This document shows, piece by piece, positions 1 to 6,439 of a stretch of 11,597 bases of DNA. The notes under the pieces were generated by a model. That model saw only the letters and a program-made list of their open reading frames with translations. It did not search any database and was not told the DNA's origin. The DNA lies in assembly GCA_003649495.1 (NCBI GenBank), contig QMRZ01000035.1, forward strand, positions 1 to 11,597. The letters are read 5' to 3'. The stretch is from Thermoprotei archaeon (GTDB lineage Archaea; Thermoproteota; Thermoprotei; Thermofilales; Thermofilaceae). Position numbers and translations under genes: made by a program. Positions within the stretch are counted from its first letter, which is position 1. Each line of letters begins with the position of its first letter.

Positions 1-281
1 GGAAAGAGTGGTATGAGCTGGTAGAGCATGATACACTGATGAGGGCTGTTGCGTGGAATGAAAGCACTGCATACGCGCACAGTGTGATTGTGCAGCTCGC
101 GGTGTTGCCGCCTGATATACTCTTTCCAGGAAACTTATACCAATTACCAGTTAAGATAGCTTGTGTGGCCTCGGCGGTCCGTGTGATGCACGGCCTTACG
201 GCGGAGGGGTATTCACGGGAAATGCTTAAGAGGCTCACGGTAACTGAGCTGGGTAAATGCTATCCTCAATATCTAACGTAA
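1..281 (+). CDS. 3' end of an unrecognised protein gene (5' end off the window)
   Basis: The frame is open from the left edge (first full codon at position 3, reading KEWYELVEHDTLMRAV) to TAA at 279-281, giving about 92 C-terminal residues. I do not recognise the family. The fragment is mixed hydrophobic and polar, with no clear transmembrane segment, metal motif or nucleotide-binding motif. No other strand offers a competing gene over 1-234, which favours a real coding end. Against that, codon choice is more mixed than in the neighbours (CGT, CGG, CAA and GAA appear, where the rest of the window prefers AGG and GAG). It converges on the eIF2B-like gene and their 3' ends overlap by 47 bp, so either the overlap is real or this reading frame is not translated. 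An ATG at 39 lies inside the frame and is not taken as the start, because the frame stays open upstream. Confidence 0.4.
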   Translation, partial: KEWYELVEHDTLMRAVAWNESTAYAHSVIVQLAVLPPDILFPGNLYQLPVKIACVASAVRVMHGLTAEGYSREMLKRLTVTELGKCYPQYLT

Positions 282-1227
282 TCCGCATCAGCTCTTCCTC
301 AAGCATCCTGCCGTACTCCTCCTTCAAGACGAGTATAGCAGCCTTAGGAGGTATCACGCCTCTTTCAGTTATTATCGCGTCAATGTACTCGGGTGGCGTC
401 ACATCGAACGCGGGGTTTCTAACTCTGAGGCGTGGCGATGAGGCGAGCACGTTTGGGGGCACGACCTCCTTAGGGTCTCTCTCCTCTATTGTTACTAGCT
501 CGCCAAGCACTGTCGCTGGACTGAACTTGTAGGTCTCTGCAGCTACGTAAAACCTCACTCTGGCTTCGTGTGCTGCTAGTGCTATCATCGAAGTCCCAAC
601 TTTGTTGACAACAGCCCCATTAGCCGCTACAGCGTCCGCCCCCACTATCACCTTGTCCACTTCCTTCATGAAGAACCGGACGGCCGAGTCCGGTATTAGA
701 GTGGTGGGTATGCCAGCCTGCGTGAGCTCACGGTAGCTGATTAAGCCCTGGAACCTGGGCCTCGTCTCGGTAGCGTAGACCCTAAGCTTCTTGCCCTCCT
801 TAAAGGCGGTTTTTATGACTGATAAGGCGGCTGAGCTGTTACAATGCGTCAATACCACGTCACCATCCTCGAGGAGGCCAGCGCCTATCCTGCCTATCGT
901 CTCTACGGCCTTAAGTGAGAGCGAAGTGAACTCGTCTGCAGCCCGCACGGCAGTAGCTATGGCGTCCCTTAGGGTTCTGGCGCTCTTGACTCGCATCATC
1001 ACGTAATTAACTGCATTGGGGAGCGAAACGGCGGTTGGCCTCGTTGACTTAAGGAGCTGGGCGACCCGCTCCATGTACTCGAGGTACTCTCCTAAGTCGT
1101 GACCCTTGTAGGCGATGGCCGCTAGCTTCAATGCGTGGGCGGCTGCTCTAGCTATCCTGCCAGCTCCCCTAATCTTCATCTCCCTTATGTACTCGGCTAT
1201 CTTAACGACTTCAGCTGGCGGCTCCAC
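235..1227 (-). CDS. Ribose-1,5-bisphosphate isomerase-type eIF2B family protein
   Basis: This protein has 330 residues from a GTG start at 1227. The GTG lies just after a strong SD (GAGGTGGT). A longer frame to ATG 1293 would overlap the upstream gene by 83 bp and add 22 residues unlike the family, so I reject it. Family signatures are visible: IRGAGR near residues 20-24, THCNSS with Cys129, GADAVAANG with Asp198, then NKVGTSMIALAAHEARV and the C-terminal TPPEYIDAIITERG. In Thermococcus R15P isomerase the catalytic pair is Cys133/Asp202, the same spacing as here. Known role of that family: converting ribose-1,5-bisphosphate to ribulose-1,5-bisphosphate in the archaeal AMP/NMP salvage route ending in form III RuBisCO. 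Methylthioribose-1-phosphate isomerase is a related alternative. It sits immediately downstream of its paralogue with a 17-bp overlap, so the two are probably cotranscribed and translationally coupled. Confidence 0.8.
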   Translation of the reverse strand: MEPPAEVVKIAEYIREMKIRGAGRIARAAAHALKLAAIAYKGHDLGEYLEYMERVAQLLKSTRPTAVSLPNAVNYVMMRVKSARTLRDAIATAVRAADEFTSLSLKAVETIGRIGAGLLEDGDVVLTHCNSSAALSVIKTAFKEGKKLRVYATETRPRFQGLISYRELTQAGIPTTLIPDSAVRFFMKEVDKVIVGADAVAANGAVVNKVGTSMIALAAHEARVRFYVAAETYKFSPATVLGELVTIEERDPKEVVPPNVLASSPRLRVRNPAFDVTPPEYIDAIITERGVIPPKAAILVLKEEYGRMLEEELMRITLDIEDSIYPAQLP

Positions 1228-2197
1228 TCTCCACCACCTCGAGTAGCCTGTGAGCAGCAGAGATAACGTCCATAGTCTCGGGGGGCCACCCATAAAGCTC
1301 CCTAACCAGTAGGATTACTGCCTCAGGCGCTACGACGCCTCTTTCAGTTATTATCGCGTCAATGTACTCGGGTGGCGTCACATCGAAGAGGGGCGACTCA
1401 GCTGAAAGGTCGGCCTCTCGCTCAAGGCCTGGGAGGAGCTTAACGCCCCTAATTATAGGCAACCTCACCAGCTCGCCGAATATCGTCTCGTGGCTGAACT
1501 TGTGAGTAGTAGCTATTACGAACGTCCTCACTCTGGCTTCGTGTGCTGCTAGTGCTATCATCGAAGTCCCAACTTTGTTGACAACAGCCCCATTAGCCGC
1601 TATGGCCTCAGCCCCCACCACAACAAGATCTACATCTTTCATGAAGAACCGGACGGCCGAGTCTACTATTAGCTCGACTTCGAAGCCCATCGAGCTTATC
1701 TCCCTAGCCATCTCAACCCCCTCACTCCCAGGCCTGGACTCGGTGACGTAGACGCGCACTCGCTTGCCCTCCTCCCTAAGCCTGTGGAACAGCGCCATTA
1801 TGGTCTTGCTGTAAGAGCATGTCATGAGAGTATCCCCATTCCTCACTCTCCTGGCACCCAATGTTGCGGCGATATTCACCGCGGATTCCAGCTCTCTCCT
1901 AAGGGACTTTATCTCAAGCTCTAGGGCGTCAGCTATCTCAGAGGCGCTCCGTCCCGCTTTTATGTGCTTCTCAACAGCCCTGAGCAGCCTTCTCATCATG
2001 TTGTTTAGCATTACGGAAGTCGGCCTAACCTCCACTAGCTTGTTCACTAGCTCGGCTAAGGTCTCCAGGCTCTCACGCAGATTATAGGCTCTCTTGAACA
2101 CCTGAGGGAACAACTCTAGCGCCCTCAACACGGCGTCAGTGGAGCTGTATATGCGGTACTCAGCTATCTCCCTAATGGTGTCCTCCCACCACGCCAT
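1211..2197 (-). CDS. eIF2B-like paralogue lacking the catalytic aspartate
   Basis: This 328-residue protein starts at ATG 2197. There is no SD, but a TATA element (TTAAAG, 2222-2227) sits 27 bp upstream, as expected for a leaderless message. The C-terminal Rossmann-like eIF2B domain is clear: TCSYSK with Cys127, VDSAVRFFMKDVD, then GAEAIAANG with Glu197, NKVGTSMIALAAHEARV and TPPEYIDAIITERG. The IRGAGR motif of the isomerase next door is missing. The Glu where isomerases have Asp resembles the eIF2B alpha-type regulatory subunits (known family pattern), so I infer a non-catalytic or altered role, perhaps as a hetero-oligomer partner of the downstream isomerase or an aIF2B-like factor. The N-terminal about 110 residues are helical and diverge strongly from the paralogue. 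Three blocks are identical in DNA to the downstream gene, which suggests gene conversion. It is first in a two-gene operon. Confidence 0.78.
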   Translation of the reverse strand: MAWWEDTIREIAEYRIYSSTDAVLRALELFPQVFKRAYNLRESLETLAELVNKLVEVRPTSVMLNNMMRRLLRAVEKHIKAGRSASEIADALELEIKSLRRELESAVNIAATLGARRVRNGDTLMTCSYSKTIMALFHRLREEGKRVRVYVTESRPGSEGVEMAREISSMGFEVELIVDSAVRFFMKDVDLVVVGAEAIAANGAVVNKVGTSMIALAAHEARVRTFVIATTHKFSHETIFGELVRLPIIRGVKLLPGLEREADLSAESPLFDVTPPEYIDAIITERGVVAPEAVILLVRELYGWPPETMDVISAAHRLLEVVESGAAS

Positions 2198-2220
2198 TAC
2201 AATAACTTAGCTGAGGCGGC

Positions 2221-2228
2221 GTTAAAGG
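2221..2228 (-). promoter_or_regulatory. TATA-type promoter of the eIF2B-like operon
   Basis: On the minus strand this reads CCTTTAAC, centred 27 bp before ATG 2197. The spacing places transcription start at or next to the start codon. No SD is present, so a leaderless mRNA is the simplest reading. Confidence 0.5.
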
Positions 2229-2283
2229 ATGTCGTCCCCCATCTAGCCCCAAAGCTTATTTCCATTGAGCGTTATATGAGGTA

Positions 2284-2344
2284 CGGCCCGTTGGTGAGCG
2301 AGCTAGGCGCTGGATCGGTGATGACCACTGGGGGCTGAGGGCCG
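2284..2344 (+). ncRNA. Candidate C/D box guide sRNA
   Basis: A 61-nt stretch in the gap between two minus-strand genes has the layout of an archaeal C/D box RNA. A perfect 6-bp terminal stem is formed by CGGCCC (2284-2289) and GGGCCG (2339-2344). A canonical C-type box GTGATGA lies at 2318-2324. A D box CTGA at 2335-2338 abuts the 3' stem arm. A D'-like CTGG lies at 2310-2313, 4 nt before the C'. The first C box is degenerate: either TTGGTGA (2291-2297) or GTGAGCG (2294-2300). The implied guides are 9-12 nt (before D') and 10 nt (CCACTGGGGG, before D). A plus-strand AT element GCTTATTT near 2253-2260 is well placed for a start near 2284. The degenerate C and D' boxes keep confidence modest. 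The target RNA is unknown. Confidence 0.35.
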
Positions 2345-2346
2345 AG

Positions 2347-3111
2347 CTAAGGCTTGCGCGCGAACACTAAGTACCCTGTGTGGCCTACCATCCTGAGCTC
2401 AGGCCTGGTCTCTCCCCTCCTAACCTTATACCTGCGCTCTAGTAGCTCCTCAGCCTCCACCATTATAAAGCCGGTGCGCCGAGCTTCCTCAACAGTCCTC
2501 TCGACCTGGTTTATTGTGGGGAGGAAGCAGGCCAGCACGCCACCATTGCGCAGAGCCTTATACGCGTGGTGTAGCACAGCCCACGGCTCCGCTAGGTCTA
2601 GCACTACAGCGTCTATATTCTGCTCTTCAATCCCCTCCCTAACATCTGCCTCTTTGAACACCACGTACTCCTCGAGCCCTAGCATTCTCAAGTTCCTCCT
2701 AGCTACCTCGATGAATTCTCTCCTCACTTCATACGTGTAGACCACCCCACTCGGCCTCACGAGGTAGGCGAGCACTGCTGTGAGGCATCCAGAGCCCGTA
2801 CCCGCCTCAACGATGCGTGAGCCCGGCCCTACGCCGGCTTTGAGGGCTATTAGAGCAGCGTCCTTAGGGTATATAACCTGCGTCCTCCGCTCAAACTTCC
2901 TGTACACCACGTCCAGTAGGCTGGGCCTCACGACTCTGAACTTGACTCCGATGTGAGTCCTGAGGACCTCGCCATAGTGCCTACCCAGCAGGTCTTCAGC
3001 CCGTATTACACCCTCATTGAAGCTGTACGTGGATCCGCGCGTGACCTTCACTATGTAGTGCCTATCCTCGCTGAAGTAGAGCAGTACTAGGTCACCCTCC
3101 TGCACTATCAT
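2347..3111 (-). CDS. trmI: tRNA (adenine-N1)-methyltransferase, TrmI family
   Basis: This 254-residue protein belongs to the GCD14/TrmI class I SAM-dependent methyltransferases, which methylate N1 of adenine 58 (in archaea often also 57) in the tRNA T-loop, a heat-stabilising modification. An N-terminal beta domain (about 1-65) leads to the family motif TQVIYPKDAA (77-86). Next come SAM-binding motif I VEAGTGSG (101-108), the acidic SAM-ribose site YEVR (127-130) and the catalytic-region motif LDLAEPW (171-177). The length matches archaeal TrmI. ATG 3111 has no SD, but a TATA element 25-26 bp upstream lies in the 30-bp gap after the Rad50-like gene. It is therefore probably transcribed on its own, although it follows the Arc operon on the same strand. 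Confidence 0.9.
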   Translation of the reverse strand: MIVQEGDLVLLYFSEDRHYIVKVTRGSTYSFNEGVIRAEDLLGRHYGEVLRTHIGVKFRVVRPSLLDVVYRKFERRTQVIYPKDAALIALKAGVGPGSRIVEAGTGSGCLTAVLAYLVRPSGVVYTYEVRREFIEVARRNLRMLGLEEYVVFKEADVREGIEEQNIDAVVLDLAEPWAVLHHAYKALRNGGVLACFLPTINQVERTVEEARRTGFIMVEAEELLERRYKVRRGETRPELRMVGHTGYLVFARKP

Positions 3112-3132
3112 CGCGTCACATGCCTGTGCGGG

Positions 3133-3140
3133 CCTTTAAC
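3133..3140 (-). promoter_or_regulatory. TATA-type promoter of trmI
   Basis: Minus-strand GTTAAAGG is centred about 25-26 bp before ATG 3111 and lies just after the stop codon of the Rad50-like gene. The spacing predicts a leaderless trmI mRNA independent of the upstream operon. Confidence 0.45.
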
Positions 3141-3141
3141 C

Positions 3142-5550
3142 CTATGCCGCCTCAACACAGGACGCGCTGCAGAGCTCACGAACGTCGTACACCGGGACTA
3201 CGTCCTTCATCTCCTCGGCTAGCCTCCTGCTCTGCGTGGTCACGATGACTTGAAGGTCGCGCCTCCACTCGACGAGGTGCTCCACGATAGCCCTCTTAGT
3301 CTCGTCATCCACGTTGGGCACCGGGTCGTCCAGGATTATCAGAGAGAGGCCCCGCTCCTTTAACTCGTTGAGAGCTAGTACAAGGGAGAGCGTTAGGAGG
3401 GCACGCTGCCCATCGCTCAGCCTCGAGGCTGCGGGCACCAGTTTGTCATCTGAGATCCTATGCACGTAGAATGTGTAATGGCCGTGCCTGCCGCGCAGCT
3501 CATCAGCTCCCTTGACCTCTATCCTCACTCCATCGTACTCGCCGTACACATTCATCGCCTTAAAGAGCTGACTAGTGCTAGCCGAGAGGCGCTCCACAAG
3601 CTTCTGCCGAAGTGTAACATGGGCCTCTCTTATGGCCTCCCTCACCCTCATCAGTGTCTCGTATAGCCGCCTAACCCTAGCGAGCTTCTCCTCCACTGCT
3701 TGCGCAGCCTCGACGGCAGCCCTAGTCCTCTCGAGTTTTGCTACAATTTCCTTCTCCCTCTCCCCCAACTCCTTAAGTTCCTCCTCAATCCTTGAGATCC
3801 TAGCTCCTAACCTTCCCAAGCTCTCAATGATCCTCCTCTCCTCCTCCTCGTCGTAGCCGCTAGCTGCAAGCTCGCTTCTCACCTCATCGAGTCTAGCTTT
3901 AAGCTCCTGGGCCCTCAGCCTCCTCAAATACTCCTCAAGCCTCTTACAGGCTGTGGAGAGGTCTGCAATCCTCCTGTTCACACTAGCCAGGTGCGTCTCA
4001 AGCTCGTCAACGCGTGCACGCGCCTCCTCTAGCTCCTCAAGCCTCTCGTTAAGCAACTCCTCTAGCTCCCTCCTCCTCTCAGCTAGCTCGGAGAGATCAC
4101 GGAGCGCAGGTTCTAGCCTCCTTAGTTCACGCTCAATTGACCGAAGCTCGCGCAGCTCTCTCTCTAGCCTCTCAGCCTCCCTCTCCAGCCTCTCGGGGGC
4201 CTCGACTCTAGGCAGGCCAGTTGCCTCAGCGACTCTACTGCCGCATACGGGGCACTTAGCCTCCCCGCCCCTCCTTAGCGAGTCTAGCAGCTCAGCCTGT
4301 AAGGTCTTTATACAGGCTACTTTCCCCCTCTCAGCTCTAAGCGACTTAAGCTTAACCTCAAGCTGTGCCACTTTCTTAGCAACCTCCCCCGGCTCCCCGT
4401 ACTTCTTAGTCAAGCCCTCGTATCTCCACTTGCTATCCTCAAGCTCCCTAATCTCCGACTCGACACGAGCTAACTCGTCCTCAAGTTCTCTAATCTCATC
4501 TTCAAGCTCCTCAACCTCTCCCCTCGCCCTCTCAACCTCATACTCAAGCCTTAGCCTAGCGCCCTTAGCCCTCTCTAAGGCGCTACTTAGAGCCTTGCTA
4601 ACTGCCTCAAGGTCACTAGTCCTCACCCTCCTTAGCTCCTCGGCCTCGGCGCCAAGGTACAAGTCCTCAAGCAGGTCTGCGGCCTCACGCCTCAGCTTCT
4701 CCGCGTACATGACCAGGTACTGCCTACTAACTCTCGGGGCCCTGGCCACCTCAGGGCCTCCGAGGCTCTCTAGTAAAGCCTCAAGCCGGGCTCTCTCCTT
4801 GACCAGCTCGCTAACTCTCTCTGAGGCCTTCATCAGCTCAGCCATCCTCTCCTCTAACACCTTCCTCTCAGCCTTGAGCTTCTCAAGCTCCCCTGTCAGC
4901 TCCCTCCTTCTCTCACGAATTCTCTTAATTTCATCCTTAAGCCTCTCGAGTTCTCTCCGCGCAGCCTTAGCATCAAGCCTCCTCGCCTCGTCCTCCAGGG
5001 CTTCAATGTAGCCCCTGATTTCCCTCCCGCTGAGCTCCCTATAGAGCCTCTCCAGCTCGCCTATCCCGAGCATCCCATCTATCAGCCTGCTACGTGCTGA
5101 TGGGGGGGCATATGCGAGCGCATAGAGCTCGAGGTGTCCAACCGCTACCTCTCTGGCGAACTCCTCGAGGCTTATCCCTAGTCGCTCCTCGAGGTACTCC
5201 TCCCCCCTCTCGTCAAGGAGCTCGCTAGCGCCTACTACCACTCTAAGCCTGCTCCTCCCCTTCCTATCCAGCGTCCGCTCAACCTCGACCTCGCCGCTCT
5301 CATCTGCTAGGACTACCCTGACACGCGCTTCCCCGCACGCGTCATTTATCAAGTCCTCTCTTCGTAGCGCCCTAGCCCTCACCTCCCTCGTCGAGCCGAA
5401 GAGGGCATACTCAAGCGCCCGCACGATTGATGTCTTCCCTGAGCCAGGCGGCCCGTAAAGTAGCGCGACTCTCCCCTCTAGCCTAAGCCTCACCTTGCCA
5501 CTGAAGGCTCTGAAGCCTTCAGCCTCAAGCTCCTTCAGCCTTAGCCCCAT
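3142..5550 (-). CDS. Rad50/SMC-like zinc-hook ATPase (arcadin-4-like)
   Basis: This 802-residue protein has the full Rad50/SMC layout. The N-terminal ATPase half carries Walker A GPPGSGKT (about 33-40). Two long Arg/Glu/Leu-rich coiled coils follow, around a single zinc hook CPVC (Cys433, Cys436). The C-terminal half has an ABC signature LSDGQ (711-715) and Walker B/D-loop LIILDDPVPNVDD (about 737-749). Rad50 proteins dimerise through such a hook and use ATP to open and close on DNA or partners. Three positions are unusual: LSDGQ for LSGGQ/E, Asp for the catalytic Glu after Walker B (D742), and Gln773 in VTTQ where an H-loop His is usual. No Mre11, HerA or NurA gene adjoins it. Its place as last gene of the crenactin operon instead matches arcadin-4, described as Rad50/SMC-like in the Pyrobaculum Arc cluster. 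ATG 5550 follows the SD GGAGGTGG and overlaps the preceding gene by 26 bp. Confidence 0.85.
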   Translation of the reverse strand: MGLRLKELEAEGFRAFSGKVRLRLEGRVALLYGPPGSGKTSIVRALEYALFGSTREVRARALRREDLINDACGEARVRVVLADESGEVEVERTLDRKGRSRLRVVVGASELLDERGEEYLEERLGISLEEFAREVAVGHLELYALAYAPPSARSRLIDGMLGIGELERLYRELSGREIRGYIEALEDEARRLDAKAARRELERLKDEIKRIRERRRELTGELEKLKAERKVLEERMAELMKASERVSELVKERARLEALLESLGGPEVARAPRVSRQYLVMYAEKLRREAADLLEDLYLGAEAEELRRVRTSDLEAVSKALSSALERAKGARLRLEYEVERARGEVEELEDEIRELEDELARVESEIRELEDSKWRYEGLTKKYGEPGEVAKKVAQLEVKLKSLRAERGKVACIKTLQAELLDSLRRGGEAKCPVCGSRVAEATGLPRVEAPERLEREAERLERELRELRSIERELRRLEPALRDLSELAERRRELEELLNERLEELEEARARVDELETHLASVNRRIADLSTACKRLEEYLRRLRAQELKARLDEVRSELAASGYDEEEERRIIESLGRLGARISRIEEELKELGEREKEIVAKLERTRAAVEAAQAVEEKLARVRRLYETLMRVREAIREAHVTLRQKLVERLSASTSQLFKAMNVYGEYDGVRIEVKGADELRGRHGHYTFYVHRISDDKLVPAASRLSDGQRALLTLSLVLALNELKERGLSLIILDDPVPNVDDETKRAIVEHLVEWRRDLQVIVTTQSRRLAEEMKDVVPVYDVRELCSASCVEAA

Positions 5551-5818
5551 CTCCCACCACCTCCCTCAGGAGTTCTCTCAGCTTCTCTCTCAAGGCTCGC
5601 GGCCCCCCTCTCTCGTATGCTGCCACTAGTTCCTCAGCCAGCCTGAGGGCCTCAAGATCGTCTCTCAGCCGCTCAGCTAGGATCTTCCTAAGCTCTTCAT
5701 AGAGCAGAGACTTGCCAGCCGCCTGCTGGTGTGGAGCGCCCATTTCCTCAGCCCCCTCTAGCTTAACAACGTCGTGTGCCCCATGTGCCTTAGCTCCCAT
5801 CACATAAATGTTCACCAC
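5525..5818 (-). CDS. Small helical protein of the crenactin operon (arcadin-3-like by position)
   Basis: This is a protein of up to 97 residues with no family motif I recognise. Residues 38-90 are a charged amphipathic helical region rich in Arg, Leu and Glu (YEELRKILAERLRDDLEALR). The tail is small and Ala/Gly-rich. The first about 30 residues look less structured. The start is uncertain: GTG 5818 has no SD, whereas the internal ATG at residue 26 follows a G-rich GAGGGGGCTGAGG and would give 72 residues. It lies 12 bp after the arcadin-2-like gene, and its 3' end overlaps the Rad50-like gene by 26 bp, so it is certainly within the operon. Position between arcadin-2-like and arcadin-4-like genes is the main reason to suggest arcadin-3. 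Sequence alone does not prove it. Confidence 0.6.
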   Translation of the reverse strand: MVNIYVMGAKAHGAHDVVKLEGAEEMGAPHQQAAGKSLLYEELRKILAERLRDDLEALRLAEELVAAYERGGPRALREKLRELLREVVGDGAKAEGA

Positions 5819-5830
5819 TCTTGAGCCGTG

Positions 5831-6439
5831 CTAGCCCCGCCTCTTGGACAGCTCCACCAGCCAGGGGTTCCCCCTGACGAATTCTGGCAGCTCCTCAGCC
5901 TCTAACTCAATGGGCGCGGAGGGTGGGGCTCTAGGGGCCTCAGGAGGCTTAGAGCTCCTGAGCTCCTCGAGTAGCCTGTAAAGCTCGTTGATGCGCCGCT
6001 CAAGCTCAGCCACTCTCTCCTCAAGTGCCTTTACACGGGCCTCGAACTCCGGGCGAGCTCGAGGCTGTGGGAGAGGTCTACCGCCGAGGGGTCTAGCTGC
6101 CACTCTCTCAACCACGCCCTTATCGCCCACCTCGAGAAGCCCGACTCCACTTCTCCTGAACTCGGAGGGTAGCGGGAGCGACCTATACCCCACCTCGGGG
6201 ATAGCTATGTAGAGCTTATCGTAAAGTCCCCCAGCTTCTTTGAGTAGCTCGAGGATAGCCTCTCTAACCCTCTTAGCAGCTACCAGCCCGACTGCGCTAA
6301 CGTCGAGGGAAACCACCTTGACGCCTATCAGCCGCTCTCCCTCCCTGAATGCGGCGTCAACCCCGCTGGGGGACTCTACCTCCTCACACCCCCTACTGAG
6401 GAAGTAATCCTTGACGGCTCTCTTGAGCCGCTCTTCCAT
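5831..6439 (-). CDS. Arcadin-2-like crenactin-binding protein
   Basis: This 202-residue protein has three visible parts. Residues 1-115 form an alpha/beta domain (VDAAF, RLIGVKVVS, then a helix and YDKLYIAIPE) loosely recalling the restriction-endonuclease/Hjc-like fold, though Gly stands where the active Glu/Gln would be. Residues 130-162 are a coiled coil (EARVKALEERVAELERRINE). A Pro/Ala-rich linker (164-176) leads to a short C-terminal helix ELPEFVRGNPWLVELSKRRG (183-202). In Pyrobaculum calidifontis, arcadin-2 is known to bind crenactin filaments through a short C-terminal helix and to regulate polymerisation. The length, linker and terminal helix here match that design. The start ATG shares one base with the crenactin TAA stop (TAATG), showing tight translational coupling. 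The assignment rests on context plus architecture. Confidence 0.75.
   Translation of the reverse strand: MEERLKRAVKDYFLSRGCEEVESPSGVDAAFREGERLIGVKVVSLDVSAVGLVAAKRVREAILELLKEAGGLYDKLYIAIPEVGYRSLPLPSEFRRSGVGLLEVGDKGVVERVAARPLGGRPLPQPRARPEFEARVKALEERVAELERRINELYRLLEELRSSKPPEAPRAPPSAPIELEAEELPEFVRGNPWLVELSKRRG

Noticed and set aside
1228..1293. Upstream ATG extension of the isomerase gene
   Set aside because: It adds 22 residues unlike the family and an 83-bp overlap. GTG 1227 has a strong SD and gives the catalytic residue spacing of known isomerases.
356..1663. Direct repeats as CRISPR or a mobile-element signature
   Set aside because: The repeated blocks lie at homologous positions in two paralogous genes. 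There are no spacers, terminal repeats or transposase.
2354..2740. Plus-strand 128-residue open frame inside trmI
   Set aside because: Ser/Leu/Arg-rich antisense shadow of a clear methyltransferase gene.
3953..5011. Long plus-strand open frame (352 residues, Ser/Leu-rich) opposite the Rad50-like gene
   Set aside because: It is the antisense shadow of a Glu/Arg/Leu-rich coiled coil: GAG and CTC codons read backwards give endless Ser and Leu. It has no motif or start signal.
3142..5550. Mre11-Rad50-HerA-NurA DNA-repair operon
   Set aside because: Only the Rad50-like protein is present. Its operon partners are crenactin and arcadin-like genes, and no phosphoesterase, HerA-type ATPase or NurA nuclease is seen.
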